Origin: Enoplosus armatus
Taxonomy: Eukaryota; Chordata; Actinopteri; Centrarchiformes; Enoplosidae
NCBI RefSeq assembly: GCF_043641665.1
Contig: NC_092180.1
Span: forward strand, 30,699,445-30,763,444
Direction: 5' to 3'
DNA: 64,000 nt
Each line of letters begins with the position of its first letter. The stretch's first letter is position 1. The notes under the pieces are model-generated. The model was not told the DNA's origin, did no database searches, and saw only the letters and a program-made list of their open reading frames with translations. Position numbers and translations under genes: made by a program. Of this stretch, positions 1 through 11,790 are shown piece by piece.

Positions 1-425
1 CCAGTATTCTGAAGGTACGTAAATCCTATTCAAATTTTTATTAGGTACACCTGTACAATCTAATGCAATTCAATTCGACCAGCTCTGCCATACATTCCGC
101 CTTTGTGAAGTTTATGAATGGTCTCACTTATGTAACCCACATGGTCTCACATTCACCCATCCGCTCACACGTTCACACCCCGATGGCGACCGCGCTGCCA
201 CGCATCGGGAGCAACTTAGGATTGAACCCCCTCCCTAATAAAGTGGCCACTGGGTGCACGCTCGCCAGCTTTCCACAAAACAATTCAGTGATTTCTACAC
301 ACAAGTAAAAGTACACAACACACCTCCAACAACCTGATCTCAAAGCATGGACTCTCTCTCTCACACGCACACACACACACGCACACAGTGACCACACAAG
401 AAACAAGGTCATTTTCATCTGCCAT

Positions 426-450
426 TGTGTGTGTGTGTGTGTGTGTGTGT
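426..450. repeat. (TG)n microsatellite
   Basis: An uninterrupted TG run of about 12 units, one of several in the first 1.2 kb. Confidence 0.95.
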
Positions 451-934
451 ACAGATGCTACAATAGATGGCTGGTTGCCAGTCATGTCAGCAGACAAAGG
501 CAGCAGCAGCGGGACAGCTTCTAGGGAACAATGGACACACACACACACACACACTCTCAAGTAGGCGAAATTAAAAAAAAGTCTGAAGCGCGCCGTCATT
601 TCTGCCGTGACGCGTGATGAGGGTCTGGGTCGGAGAAAAAAACCCAGAAGAAGACGAACCACAGGTGTCAAGTTGTGCAGTTTACAGTCCACACAGTGTG
701 CCACATAGTAAACGCCCACATATAAATGTCTCTTTATGGACACAAGTGGATTCTGGGTAGCTGGGGCCCAAAGAGGTGTGTGTGTGTGGGGGGGGGGGGT
801 CAAAACGTGTAAACGCAGTGTTTGCATACGAGCGCATGATGCTGACCCGCTGACCACCACATGGCTGATGACTCTGATGACACCCACACGGTTTCCCCTC
901 AGCTAATTGAGCCGCATCCAACATTCAGAAGAAG

Positions 935-961
935 TCTCTCTCTCTCTCTCTCTCTCTGTCT

Positions 962-988
<27 letters not shown>
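935..988. repeat. Compound (CT)n-(CA)n microsatellite
   Basis: A CT run of about 11 units is followed, after a short interruption, by about 13 CA units. The strand is pyrimidine-rich first and then alternating. Confidence 0.95.
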
Positions 989-992
<4 letters not shown>

Positions 993-1142
993 CCCCTCAT
1001 TGCGGACAGCCCAAAATCTGCTTGACCAGCACCCCAATTAACCCTTTGACATTGTGTGTTTACAATAAGAGTATGTATGTGTGTGTGTGTGTGTGTGTCC
1101 TCAATCTATCCATCAGGTGCTTTTAGAAGCATATGCCCAGTG

Positions 1143-1145
<3 letters not shown>

Positions 1146-1188
<43 letters not shown>
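1146..1188. repeat. (TG)n microsatellite, long
   Basis: A perfect TG run of about 21 units. Confidence 0.95.
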
Positions 1189-1189
<1 letters not shown>

Positions 1190-1779
1190 GGTGGGGGCAC
1201 AACAGTGAATGGGACAGGATACCATGTGAACTTTGGGAAGGCTTTATGCTGGACTAAAATAATGAACAGACTGTCACCACGACTGTAGCCTGAGATGCAG
1301 CTGCATTATAACCTGCAACCGAATGCAAGCTAACCGTGTCAAAACATCAATAGAGATTAACCAGAAGCAGCAACGTGATTAAGTGTTTCTATTTTTTTTT
1401 CTTTTCATATTGCAATGTTATTTTCATGTTTTCACACCATTTGTTTGCAGGCTTATGGCTTTGTAACTACATGTCTTAGCTAGTCATGCCACATATTGTT
1501 ATTTTAAGAGTTAGGAATACTATAGGGTACTATACCTGCCACAGATGTCCGAGGACATCGTTTGTGAAAGATGGGGGAATCATCAGCAAAAGCAATGTTG
1601 CCATTACACCTGAGCCAAACATTGTTTACATTCTGCCAGCTCTGCTCCATGCAAAGTAATATTACATTAGCCGCCAGCAGGTCCTGTTTGCACTGTAACC
1701 ACAGATTAACAGCCAGAGGTCACTGGAGGTTAGGGTTGACTCAGGCGTGCATTAGACCAGCCCTCTAGTTATGCTGCTG

Positions 1780-2332
1780 TAGGCTGAGACTGCCCGGGGG
1801 ACTTCCCATGATGCACTGAGCCCCTCTTTCTCTTTCCATATGTACACATCCATGTCCCACTAATGCATGTTACTAACTTTATATCTTCCCCCCCGGAGTT
1901 TCTTTGTGCTTTCTTGTCTCGCAGGTTCCTGTGGATCGTGGTCACGGTACGCAGGCTTCCATGGATTGTTGTTTTTAATTTCTGTTCATTATTAAAGTTG
2001 TTATTGCTATTATTAGTCATGTTTCTATTATCGTTATGGTTGTTATTGTTATTACTGTGCGTCTCTCTCTCTGCCCCCCCACAACCCAACCCAGCCTGTC
2101 AAGGCAGATGACCGCCCACCTAGAGTCTGGTTCTGTTCAAGGTTTCTGCCCGTTAAAGGACGTTTTTCCTTGCCACTGTCGCCAAAGTGCTTGCTCATAT
2201 TGGTAACAGTTCCCTGGGTCTCCGTAATACCATTATAAAGAGTACAGTCTAGACCTGCTCTGTATGTAAAGTGTCTTTGGTTGTGATTTGGCGCTATATA
2301 ACTACAAGTGAACTGAATTGCTTGTGATGCTT
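1780..2332 (-). repeat. Teleost dispersed repeat, 'aaatcacaac' family, longest copy
   Basis: The + strand ends in tggcgctatataactacaa preceded by gtagacctgctctgt-like wording (gtctagacctgctctgta) and by the block gtttctgcccgttaaagg / ttttccttgccactgtcgcc. The reverse complement therefore begins with ttatatagcgccaaatcacaa, the same order seen in the + copies near 5.25, 7.5 and 41.4 kb. I recognise this wording as very common in teleost genomes, possibly a SINE or the 3' part of a LINE, but I cannot name the family. The upstream limit, a T/A-rich ttattattg tract near 1.98-2.06 kb, is approximate. Confidence 0.7.
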
Positions 2333-3800
2333 AAGAAAAAGTCTAAATTTGATGATGGTGTGGCAGAATCTGGAGCTATAAGGAGCGCTTTTTTTACATG
2401 ATTTTGAAATGGATTTATGGACGTTTATTCTTAGTGGACACTAAAGACAATAGTGTTAATTGTTGTTCTGAAAGGCCACCGTGTCTGCTGTCACAGAGAC
2501 GGGTGAGATGGGTCAGATGCTTTTAGATGACCTGACATCACTTTATTTGAAGCATACATGACCATGCAGAGGCCAGACTGGGTGTACACAACCGATGAAG
2601 ATGAATTCATTTCATGCTGTCGACTTTCCACAATAAGATCACACCTCACTCAGGTAGCTGCTAAAAACACACAGCTTCATTTATTTTATTTTTTTTTGCA
2701 TTTGTGTGCGTGCGTGTGTGTGGCTGTTACTAATGAGTTGAGAAGCAGGTCAGCTTTGCAAGAAGATAGAGGCCTCCTGGTGAGGGGTGGTCACCACTTC
2801 ATGATGGCCATGCTTCAGGACACAAACACACACACAGACACACACACACACACACACACACAAGGAAGTTGATCAAGTGTATGCAATGAGGTCAGGGAGG
2901 TGTGTGGGGAGAGGAGGATGGCGTGAGAACACAAGGCGACGAGGCCCTCTTACTTTTTTTTCCATGGATCCATATTGTTCTGCAGTAGTGACCACAGGCT
3001 GGACACATGCCTGCCATTTGGGCAACAGGTGGTCAGGCATGTTTTGCTGCGGTCAACAGACACAGTGGGGAATAGAGAGCAGTGCCACTGAACAAGGAAT
3101 CAATTTGGTGTTTGAACTGAGCAGAAGTTCATGGTTTATTTAGATTTGTAGGTCTTGTGCACAAAGACCCATTGACTTCCCCAGAAATATTAGTGACTAT
3201 CAAATGCATTTCCTTTCATTTCAAATCAAATCAAATTATATCAAATTATATATACCCACTGAGCAGAATTCCTCACACTTTTTCTACCCATGCAAAGCAG
3301 GAAGCTTCTCTGGGGCTTCAGACCCCCAGAGCCTCCAACAGTCCCAGGTTCAATCCCTGTCAGTAAGTTTCTGGAACGTAATTAAACAAAGTTTTGTTTA
3401 AATAATTGCACTACTAAAGTACAATACTAAGGCAGGTCCTGCATTATTAGCTAATGTTGTGACTGTGTTGTGGTGGGGTCATGTGTCAAACATAGGTTTA
3501 AGATCAGTTTTTGATGCATTCACATGGTCCAACTTCCCAATTTAAGTTGGGTTTAATCAAATTACCACAAATGAATGGATAGAAAAACCTGGGGTTAATC
3601 CAGCAAAGGAACACCGATTGCTACATACACAATGCACAGGGGGTGGGAATTGGTTGGGTCAACAGCAAATTGATGACATGTTAATCCAGCAATAGTATGT
3701 AAATATATTGTATATTTACAGCCCAAAGGTGGGATGGATGAAGGGCCTACCAGGACTACCACTCGCTAACGAAGGACAACGACTAACAAGATGAGGATTC
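2333..3800. other. Non-coding stretch
   Basis: I see no gene. It holds a (CA)n run at about 2826-2862, an A/T-rich caaatcaaatcaaattata tract near 3225, and two copies of ttaatccagcaa near 3595 and 3680. No family was recognised. Confidence 0.5.
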
Positions 3801-3809
3801 TTCAGAAAT

Positions 3810-5235
3810 GTTCGACATGTCACCCCCTAAACTCAGTGAGGTCGGGCAGGAGTCTGTGGGCAAGATCAGCGTCACCACCTGGGCCAAACAGAATACCATA
3901 CAAGCTGTGCAAGAACTGCCCGAGAGTGCTGAAGCTTCGATGGATACTGATGAAAACAGCATGGACTTAAGTGATCTACCCATCAGAGTGGAAAAGAGCC
4001 ATGGCAGTCTTCATTCCCAAAGAGCAGAACTTAAGACCATCGGCCAATTCAGGAGCACAGCCTGCTGAACGTTGAGGGGAAGATTTTCTTCTCAATCATG
4101 ATGAGAAAGATGACCACCTACTTGATGGAGAATGCCTACAGCTGCATGGGACAAGCCACCATGACTTGGGAACAAATCCAGACCACCGAAAGAGAGAAGA
4201 TGTCATATGGCTAGACCTAGCCAACGCATATGGGTCAGTGCCACACCAGCTCATTGCCTTCTTTTACATCCCAGACATTATCAAGACAATAGTGATAAGC
4301 TACTTCCAGGACCTGCACATGTGCCTCATGCTGCAAAAGTTCACCCCCACTGGCAGCAGCTGGAAATAGGAATTTCAATGGGATGTTCCATCATCCCCAT
4401 CCTCTTTGTAGCAGCACTTTGAAGTCATCTTGATTGGAGCAAAGCAGCCCCCCACTAAGGAGGCTCTTGAATAGACAAGATGAACTGATCACCTCGGCAA
4501 AGATGAAATGCAAGGCATGCAAGTCAAGGAGTCTTTCCTTACAGAAAGGGGAGCAGAATTACAGGGCCTCCTTCACCATTGGCGGAGAAAACATCCCCTG
4601 CATTGTGGACCAGCCCATCCGAGGTCTGGGAAGGCAGTATACATCCAGCCTCTCAGACAAGCGGACTGGGGAAGACCATCCTTCAGCAGCTGGCAGCAGG
4701 TCTGTTCAAGCCAGTTACCTGGAAATTACAAGATGTGGTGTTATCACTTCACCCTGTACCCAAAGGTAATGTGGCCTCTGAAGCTGTGTGAAGTCACCTC
4801 ATCAGCCGTGAGCAGGGTGGATGCCTAAGCCATCTCTTTCATCAGCAAAGCTAGTGCTTCTCAACAGGTGGAAGGCACTCTATCTACCCCCGAAGTCCAT
4901 CACTCTCTGGAACAGGCAAGAGAAGGCAAGACTGGCATTGGAGCTGAGGGACTCCTCTGATGAGATGGTGAAAAACAAGCATGCCGGGGTGGTGACAGAA
5001 AGGCTATTAGTAGACTGCAGCACCAGCAAGTGGTTAGCAGGGTCCAAACAGGGTGGGCAGGCCTCAGATGGGGCGATGCACACAGTGTGTGGTCCAGAGC
5101 CAGCTGGATAAGGTGGGAGGGTGTTGTGAGTCAGGCAATCAACTGGGCAGCCTTCTGGAAACTGCCACAGGCCAGTCTCAGCTTTCTAATCTCCGTCGGT
5201 GGTTGGGGACCCTGCAGGACCATCATATGCCTCCC
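3810..5235 (+). pseudogene. Decayed non-LTR retrotransposon, R2-like reverse transcriptase
   Basis: Fragments of one long reverse transcriptase lie in order on the + strand but in changing frames. They run from VFIPKEQN (about 4005) and LLNVEGKIFFS (about 4065) to VIWLDLANAYGSVPHQLI (4205-4255), GISMGCSIIPILFVAALEV (about 4370-4425), CIVDQPIRGLGRQYTS (about 4600-4645), LPGNYKMWCYHFTLYPKVMW (about 4710-4770) and WEGVVSQAINWAAFWKLPQA (about 5110-5170). The order and wording fit the R2/NeSL-like group of restriction-endonuclease LINEs, as I recall it. The usual YMDD active-site box is not visible, and the C-terminal CCHC-endonuclease region is missing. Frameshifts and stops (for example after about 4440) make it a dead copy. 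The first 200 bases (frame from 3808) may be upstream element sequence or unrelated. The clade is less certain than the retroelement assignment. Confidence 0.75.
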
Positions 5236-5249
5236 TCCAACACACTCAA

Positions 5250-5370
5250 TTTTAATTTCAATTCAATCTTATTTATATAGTGCCAAGTCACAACAAAAGA
5301 GAGACACAAGCAGACGGACAGACAGACACAGATGCACAGCAACAATAGTAATAACAGAAATGTGACTAAT
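5250..5370 (+). repeat. 'aaatcacaac' family repeat, partial
   Basis: Contains ttcaattcaatcttatttat followed by atagtgccaagtcacaac, directly after the R2-like relic. It matches the copies at 7.5 and 41.4 kb and the reverse copy at 2.3 kb. Confidence 0.65.
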
Positions 5371-6521
5371 AAATAATAATTGCATCAGTGGGAGTCAAGC
5401 AGGCCCACAGCAGCGGGCATCAGGTGATCTGCTCTATGTCTGAGTAATTGACTGAGATCTTTGCGAAGTCATTCCCTGCTAAGCGTCAGCTCAGGTATAA
5501 CATTAAAAGGCCACGGTGGTCTCTACCTCAAAGATGGTTCTTTCTCACATTTTCTGAAAGTTGCAAGCTGAATTCATTCAGATGGGAGGCAGACCCAATT
5601 GTTTTATGCCTCCCACAGGATACTGGGATTGTTTCCTGCTGGTTTATTGAGTGTCAAAAACGCATCTACGTGTTCTTTCACTTCTTTTAGGAGGGGATTC
5701 ATTCTGCAGTAGTGTGGAACTGAACTGAACGCCAAGGTGCTGCGGGTTTTGGTGTAGGTGAAATAGTTACTTTGCCTGTCCCAGCTGAGAGAGACATGGG
5801 GAGGAAATTAAAATCCAAAGTCTTATCATATAGGTGTTTCAAAATGACATGAGCCCATTAATGGTGTTAAAGACGTTGCTCTCTTGACTCAGTCACCCAG
5901 TTCTATCCAAGGAGGGCAGCCAGACTGCATCAAAACCACCCACTATTATGAGAGCGAATTGAGATCTTTCAAGTATTCGATTCGTTAAGTCCTGTTTTTT
6001 ATGTACGTTTGGCAGTGATTACTACACTTCGGCTCTTTTTCGTATTTGAAGAAGATGCAATAACATGGCAGAACTTATTCTGCATTCTGTCCACATCCTT
6101 TTTCCAATAAATACGTTTATTGGACAAAAGGCCATCTCAACTAATCACATGATGGTAATTTGTTTCTTCTTTTGGATTACTTGTGTTTCACGTGCGCAAC
6201 AGGTGCTCTTCCAGGAAATGGAGCAAAGTTTACTAATCCATCCGTCAGCCAGTGTATCACATCATATCTCATTCAGTCACAGATGCATGGACTAGTCAGC
6301 CTTTCAAAAGCCTGCTTGCCAGCCATCCTGTCTGTCTGCCGGTCTGCTGAGGGGTCTCTGACCCCCTCCAGCCAAGGCTTTGACAATGTGACAAGGCAGC
6401 CAGCCGCGGGCCACGGGGCTGGTGGGCCATGATATTGTGTAGAGGGCAACTGTCCATTCTGAACTATTGTCTGGATGAGCGCTACTGTCTCTGAGACAAA
6501 AGAAGCACCTGCCTGATCATC

Positions 6522-6523
<2 letters not shown>

Positions 6524-6565
<42 letters not shown>
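6524..6565. repeat. (CA)n microsatellite
   Basis: About 20 perfect CA units. Confidence 0.95.
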
Positions 6566-6567
<2 letters not shown>

Positions 6568-6757
6568 TTTGCCATGTGCCTGACACAAGGCCACTGTGTG
6601 TCCATAACCTCACAAAGGAGGGGAGTGTGATGTGGGGCTGGACATGTAACACACGCTCAAGGGTGGTGTGTGTGTGTGTGTATGTGTGTGTGTGTGTGTT
6701 GAGGTTATGGATATTGGCGGGAGACAGGGAAAGAGGTGGGGGAGTGTGTATGAGAGC

Positions 6758-6758
<1 letters not shown>

Positions 6759-6793
<35 letters not shown>

Positions 6794-6798
6794 TGTGT
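6759..6798. repeat. (TG)n microsatellite
   Basis: About 19 TG units with one TA interruption. It lies 80 bases after a similar array at 6666-6699. Confidence 0.95.
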
Positions 6799-6903
6799 TG
6801 GGGGTGGGAAGGCTCACTCTAGGGGTCAGTTTGGCGGGAATGTCAGGCTTGTTGGATTTACATCTGTTCAGCAGTGTGCCAGGCTGTGCGCCGCACTACA
6901 GAA

Positions 6904-6938
<35 letters not shown>

Positions 6939-7313
6939 GCTCATCCAGCCATTCGTGAGGAACAGAAAGGCATCATGTTGGCATGCGCCTGATTAACAAC
7001 AGGTCAATCTGTCCCTCTGTGTATGTTTGTGTGTGAGTGTGTGTGTGTGTGCACATGAGCAGCGGAAGCGACACTAAAACACTTGTTGCGCATCTGTCCT
7101 CCAAGGCATGTCCAACGAGCGGCTCCTATAGTCAAAGAGAGGCTCTGTTGATCCAACCAGCCTTCTATTGACAGTCATCCAGGGAGACATAGGCGGACTC
7201 TGTCATAGCTGTCAGGCCTCCCCATCGCTGTGAGACATTCTGAGTGAATAATTGTGCATTCATGTGCTGTCAGGATAATTGCATATTACCGCTCTTCACC
7301 AGGGAGCTGCACT

Positions 7314-7332
7314 CCCCCCCCCCCCCCCCCCC
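7314..7332. repeat. Poly(C) tract
   Basis: Nineteen consecutive C residues. Confidence 0.95.
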
Positions 7333-7494
7333 TCACGTCAGGCACTGAGGCCGAAGACATCAGGACGCAAGTTAGTTTGGATGGCAAAATAAATAATGTA
7401 TGACCTCTATAAATGTGTATTACGTTTGGGAAACGTTTTAATATGATTAAGGAGTCAGAAGAATCACTCCAAAAGCACCTCCGCTGACCATTCA

Positions 7495-7645
7495 GTTCAA
7501 GTCAATGTTATTTATATGGCGCCAAATCACAACAAAAAGTCATCTCACGACACTTTACAAACAGAGCAGGTCTAGACCGACTCTTTATAACGTTATTACA
7601 GAGACCCAACAGGTCCCACCGCGAGCGAGCACTGACAATGAAATG
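7495..7645 (+). repeat. 'aaatcacaac' family repeat
   Basis: Reads ttatttatatggcgccaaat then cacaacaaaaagtcatctca, cactttacaaacagagcagg and tctagaccgactctttata, ending near gcgagcgagcac. It shares this order with the 41.4 kb copy and, reversed, with the 2.3 kb copy. Confidence 0.75.
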
Positions 7646-8589
7646 GCCACGTAATGCCATTCGTGGCACGACGATATGCAGCAGCCTGTCAATTCTGAAA
7701 AAGGGAAAAACAAACAAATTCATTTGAAACCGGTGCTGATGTAGAAAAGCACAGAGGGTCAATTAGCAATTAGTGATTAGCAATTTGTCAAAAACCCAGA
7801 TTACATTCAGCATGCGTTTTGTGGCCACTGGCCCGTTGGCTACTGCAGCTCCTCTGAAGCAGCTCGGGGTTCAGGGACTTGCTGATCTTGATCACATTCC
7901 CCACTCAAATCACTGGCATCACCCCACCCTGTAATAACACAGGTGGGAAGGACGAGATGATCTCCACAAGGAGCTGATATTCATGACTGGTTGTAAACAT
8001 TCCTGATTTTAGTACCTAAGTATTTAATCTTAACACTTCCTGTGAGTCATGACATTTTTTTTCCCTCGGGAAGTGAGTTAGCAACAGCAAACATAAAATG
8101 AAGGCCATTTAAAGGGTCTTGAATTTGCAAAAAAAAAGAAAAAAGAAAACGTTAATAATGCGCAAACAATGCACGACAAGGTGACTTGGGTTACCAGGTG
8201 GAGGCACATGGCTCTGTGATAACTGCAGTATCTCTGTTTGTTAAGGAGTGCAAACAGTGGCTTTTTTTTCGTGATAAAGCGGCGGTGACTTTGAACAACC
8301 ACCCACACAAGAGCTGTAACATTGTTGGCATGGACATCAAGACCAACGTCCGGCAGTAAAATGTAAACACAGGGTCAACTGGGAGAGGAAAGTATTTCAA
8401 CACACTTTCTGGAATTTCTTTTGCTTTCGTTCTTTTTTTGTTTTTTCCCCCACTGGTTCTTTGTCTGAAAGAGTACAGTGTTATTATTATCTTGGACGAT
8501 ATGACGATGATGATGCTTATTGTACAACATGTGGATAAGGCTACAGATTTTAGAGCGCAAGCTAACTGTCTCCTCTTGCTTCCACTTTT
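7646..8589. other. Non-coding stretch
   Basis: I see no gene and no recognised repeat. Frames are short and lack coding features. Confidence 0.5.
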
Positions 8590-8634
8590 GTGCTAAGCTA
8601 GGCTATGCACATCCTGGGTGTATTTAGCTACATT

Positions 8635-8830
8635 GTACGCCAGCATACTGCTACCTTCTTTGTGTATTTTGCACCTTTACATCCACTACTTTTCAAAGGG
8701 AGATGTTGTACTTTCCATCTTACTGTATTTATCTGATAATTGCAGTAATTAGTTACTTTGCAGATGAACATTTTAATTGCAAAACATTGAGCTAATAAAA
8801 TATGATGTATTTCAGTAGTCAAGTCAAATT
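8635..8830 (-). repeat. Teleost 'aatactccattacaagtaaa' repeat, internal fragment, reverse
   Basis: The reverse complement contains gtaactaattactgcaatta, tcagataaatacagtaagat, and ggaaagtacaacatctccct. This corresponds to the interior of the dispersed repeat present as a longer copy at 9290-9635. Recognition is by wording, and the limits are approximate. Confidence 0.65.
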
Positions 8831-9184
8831 TTAGCATTTAGCATTTAGCGAGACCCAGTGTGCACCTGTTGGTCACGCAACATCATGGGAGTGTTTGATT
8901 TGGGTCACTTAGCGTGCTCGCCGGGTGGTGCATTAAATCAGTGATTTATTAAGGCGGATGCAACCTTTTTAAACTATGCCGAGGTACAGTAATGCTAACC
9001 TGAACCCATAATGACGTCATCCTCGATTGTATTGCATTTTTGCGCTGCCATTCTCACACAGTTTATCAGGACTTTTTCATGTGACGTTTTGTTTTTCACT
9101 TTAACCTCAAGGAGCTTTACAATCTGTACAACGGTTGACACCCTCTGTCCTTATCCCTCGAATTTGGATTTTAAAAAAAACAAC

Positions 9185-9285
9185 AACCAAAAAGCCCTTT
9201 TTAAACGGGGGAAAAAGTGGAAGAAACCTCTGCAAGAGCTACGGAGGAGGGATCCCTGTCTCAGGACCAGGAACAGGAAATAGAT
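9185..9285 (+). repeat. Teleost dispersed repeat fragment (gaagaaacctc...gagggatccct)
   Basis: The blocks gaagaaacctctgcaagagc and ggagggatccctgtctcagg are typical of a common teleost repeat that often follows the 'aaatcacaac' family. It is an isolated fragment here. Confidence 0.55.
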
Positions 9286-9289
9286 ATTA

Positions 9290-9635
9290 CAACCGTGTAA
9301 AAATACTCCATTACAAGTAAAAAGTCCTGCGTTCAAACTGGCAAGAGTACAGAAGTATTATCAGCAAAATGTACTTAAGTATCTAAAACTAAAAGTTACT
9401 CAGAAAAAGGTGGAGGTGGAGCGAGTTTATCTATTGGAGTTAATCTATAACAATCCCATTTTATAACATGGTCATTGTGTATGTGAAATCTGGACTGTCT
9501 GAACTGTAGTTAACACTGTAGTGCAGTAAAAAAAAAAGTAGAATATTTCCCTCTGACCTGCAGTGACCTATAAGGGGAGGTAAAACTGAATCTAAGTACA
9601 GTACTTGAGTACATAGACTTTTGACACCCATTTTA
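9290..9635 (+). repeat. Teleost 'aatactccattacaagtaaa' repeat
   Basis: Begins aatactccattacaagtaaa, then agtacagaagtattatcagc, aatgtacttaagtatctaaa, atctataacaatcccatttt, gaatatttccctctgacctg, and ends near agtacagtacttgagtacat. The order is that of a very common teleost interspersed repeat of uncertain class. Confidence 0.8.
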
Positions 9636-9752
9636 ATGTTACTACATGTTCATTTTCACCTCACTTGAAATTGCTCAACAGTTTATATAAGTAAGAAGAC
9701 GTGTCCTTCATACTGCTGTGTGACAACACATGTGCCTGGTAGTAGGTGGACG

Positions 9753-9797
<45 letters not shown>

Positions 9798-11130
9798 ATA
9801 TATTAGCCGTCTTCCTACAAGTGTTGCACTACACTGAGGCATTTGGACGGCTGAATGGAGGAGTGTAGAGGAAACAGGGAGGGACAAGGTCGCTTTCAGA
9901 GGAGGGAGGAACTCAACACATAAATCCTCCAGCTTCTCTTTGATAAGGCTTCAATTCACCAGGGATCATGTACCATGCTAATAGCTGCCTGTTTCAACCT
10001 CCCAGCCAGCTCACATAACACACACACACACCTCCAGCACTCGCACACACACACACACACACACACATAGAAACACACATAAGTATAATACGTGTAGCTT
10101 GAACTATCACTGTCCCCACATATTCATACAAAAGCATATCGAAATACAGAAAAACACATTGATGCTAACAGCCAGAAACAGGGCAGCTATTGATTCATAC
10201 ATGCAGTCACTCCTGCAGCACTGGACACACCAGTTACCGCCTAGAAATCGAGTAACGCGCGTTCACGCTTAAGAATATTGCAATAAAGATATAGAGAGAG
10301 CCTACGTCTCTACGAATCTAACCATACTAACTCAGACACACACACACACACACACCCCCAGGCCAAAATCAGGCCATTTCGGTCTCGAGATGTTCACACA
10401 ATTAAGTCAACCTAATGCGAGTGGACAGGCACCTACTGCCATGGCTGCCAGACACAATATGCTATAATTACACATTCACTAAATGCAAACTTCTGAACAT
10501 GTTGTCTTCTGTTCGACTCTGCAGCCTGAAAGAACGAAAGGGGTCCAGGGTTACATGCCAGAATCTGAAGCGGACCTTGCGGTTCACAACTAACATCCTT
10601 CCTCATTAGGATTCCAACTCGAAGATTTAACTGTGGATGAGAAAGGACAACAACATTTGTAAAAAATCACGATGACAATGGTGTCAAAGGCATTTAGCTG
10701 ATTATAAACCAATTGCCGATTTACTGTTTCGTCGTCAATTCAAAACAACAAAACCAAAACAAGTGTTTTCAAAGTTTTCCGCGGCGCATTGTGTTGAAAT
10801 GAATGCAGTTGTGCTCGATTCATTAGTGTGGGTGTTGCTCTAAGCCTCGCCTGCATTCAGGGATGTTAATGCAGGCTGCCGACAGATGTGATTCTAAATA
10901 GCACCACACTGTGAGCCTCCACTATAGCACACCATGACCCCCACACTGCACTGAAGAAAAAATAGGCACCAGAAAATGGTTTGTTTAGGAATGAAGCATA
11001 GCAGAACCTTTTACTGTGCTGTAAAGAAAGCTGTAGAACGGGTAGGCCCGGAGGACAAAACTGGCCCTTCCAGGCTCGTCCGGTGCCGATCTGCGTGCAT
11101 GTGTGTCTGGCTGCTGGTCTCACTGCAGGG
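9636..11130. other. Non-coding stretch
   Basis: I see no gene. It contains TG (9757-9788) and CA (about 10044-10068, 10337-10354) arrays. Confidence 0.5.
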
Positions 11131-11134
11131 AATG

Positions 11135-11555
11135 AGATTAAATACAGTCACTGATCACTAATTCACTGCAGCCTTGTCCGCTGAGGCGGCAGAGCCACAC
11201 CTGACTCTCAGCCTCCAGTCGATGCAACAGCCACCACCCGCCGCAACATACCCCCACTGACCAACTTAGGCCGGCATCCAACTCCCCCCACCCCACCCCA
11301 CCCCGAACACACCCCCAGCGTGGTCTGACCGGTGGTTGAAGGGGCGTCCCAGGAGGGAATAACGGCGAGTGCTGACCACCCACTCCTTCTCCTCTGTGTA
11401 GCTAGTTGGCCTCCCGGGCAGACAGCTTCCAGCAACACCAAAGTTTGGACGCCGTCCACTTCATGAGACAAACCGGCCCCCAGCCTTCTGTCTGATGCAT
11501 CAGTCTGGACTATAGATTGAAGAAGACAAGATTCCAGAGCCACGCCAGCAGCTCC
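11135..11555 (-). pseudogene. Relic of a Ty3/Gypsy-type retroelement RNase H domain
   Basis: Reading the minus strand from about 11525, one frame begins SIVQTDASDRRLGAGLSHEV, matching the start of the RNase H domain that follows reverse transcriptase in Ty3/Gypsy pol (catalytic D in QTDASD). Further on, in another frame, comes YTEEKEWVVSTRRYSLLGRP then FNHRSDHA, matching the E and D catalytic blocks. A remnant of the later LHRLEAES block follows near 11210. A frameshift and a C-rich insertion (11284-11304) separate the pieces. No gag, protease, integrase or LTR was recognised nearby, so only this domain survives. It is certainly non-functional. Confidence 0.75.
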
Positions 11556-11574
11556 GTGAGGCCGTAACGCTCAT

Positions 11575-11790
11575 TGTAAAGAAAGGCAAACTGTTAGACA
11601 AGCCAAAATATTTTGACCTGATGACACATAAAAATCACTGTTCAGTTCACAAAGACCATGAATGCCTGCACCGAATTGGATGGTGAAAGAGTTGCCAGAC
11701 TCCTTTGCCATCATTGGATTCAGTGTCTGCACAAGATTTAATGGCAATCCATCCTCTGGTTGTTGAGATATTGCGGTCCAAAGGGCTAAA
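11575..11790 (+). repeat. Teleost long dispersed repeat ('ggcaatccatcc...ttgttgagatatt'), fragment
   Basis: Contains ccaaaatattttgacctgat, ccatgaatgcctgcaccgaa, taatggcaatccatcctctg and gttgttgagatattgcggtc. These blocks occur in the same order in the 58.2-58.6 kb copy family, which I recognise as abundant in teleosts. Confidence 0.65.

Larger units (their letters stand above)
1..1770. other. Non-coding stretch, microsatellite-rich
   Basis: I see no gene here. The open frames are short and run through CA/TG repeats (for example 360-450, 538-555, 935-988, 1079-1098, 1146-1188). The remainder is mixed-composition sequence without a recognised repeat or splice-flanked coding segment. Confidence 0.6.
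5371..7494. other. Non-coding stretch with several CA/TG arrays
   Basis: I see no gene. The longest frames at 6273-6992 are translations of TG/CA arrays on both strands. The segment 7180-7310, which includes tgaataattgtgcattcatg and ggataattgcatattac, looks like possible conserved non-coding DNA, judged only by composition. Confidence 0.5.

Noticed and set aside
6273..6992. Several overlapping frames of 90-138 codons on both strands
   Set aside because: They are translations of CA/TG arrays (runs of VC, TH) and appear on both strands.
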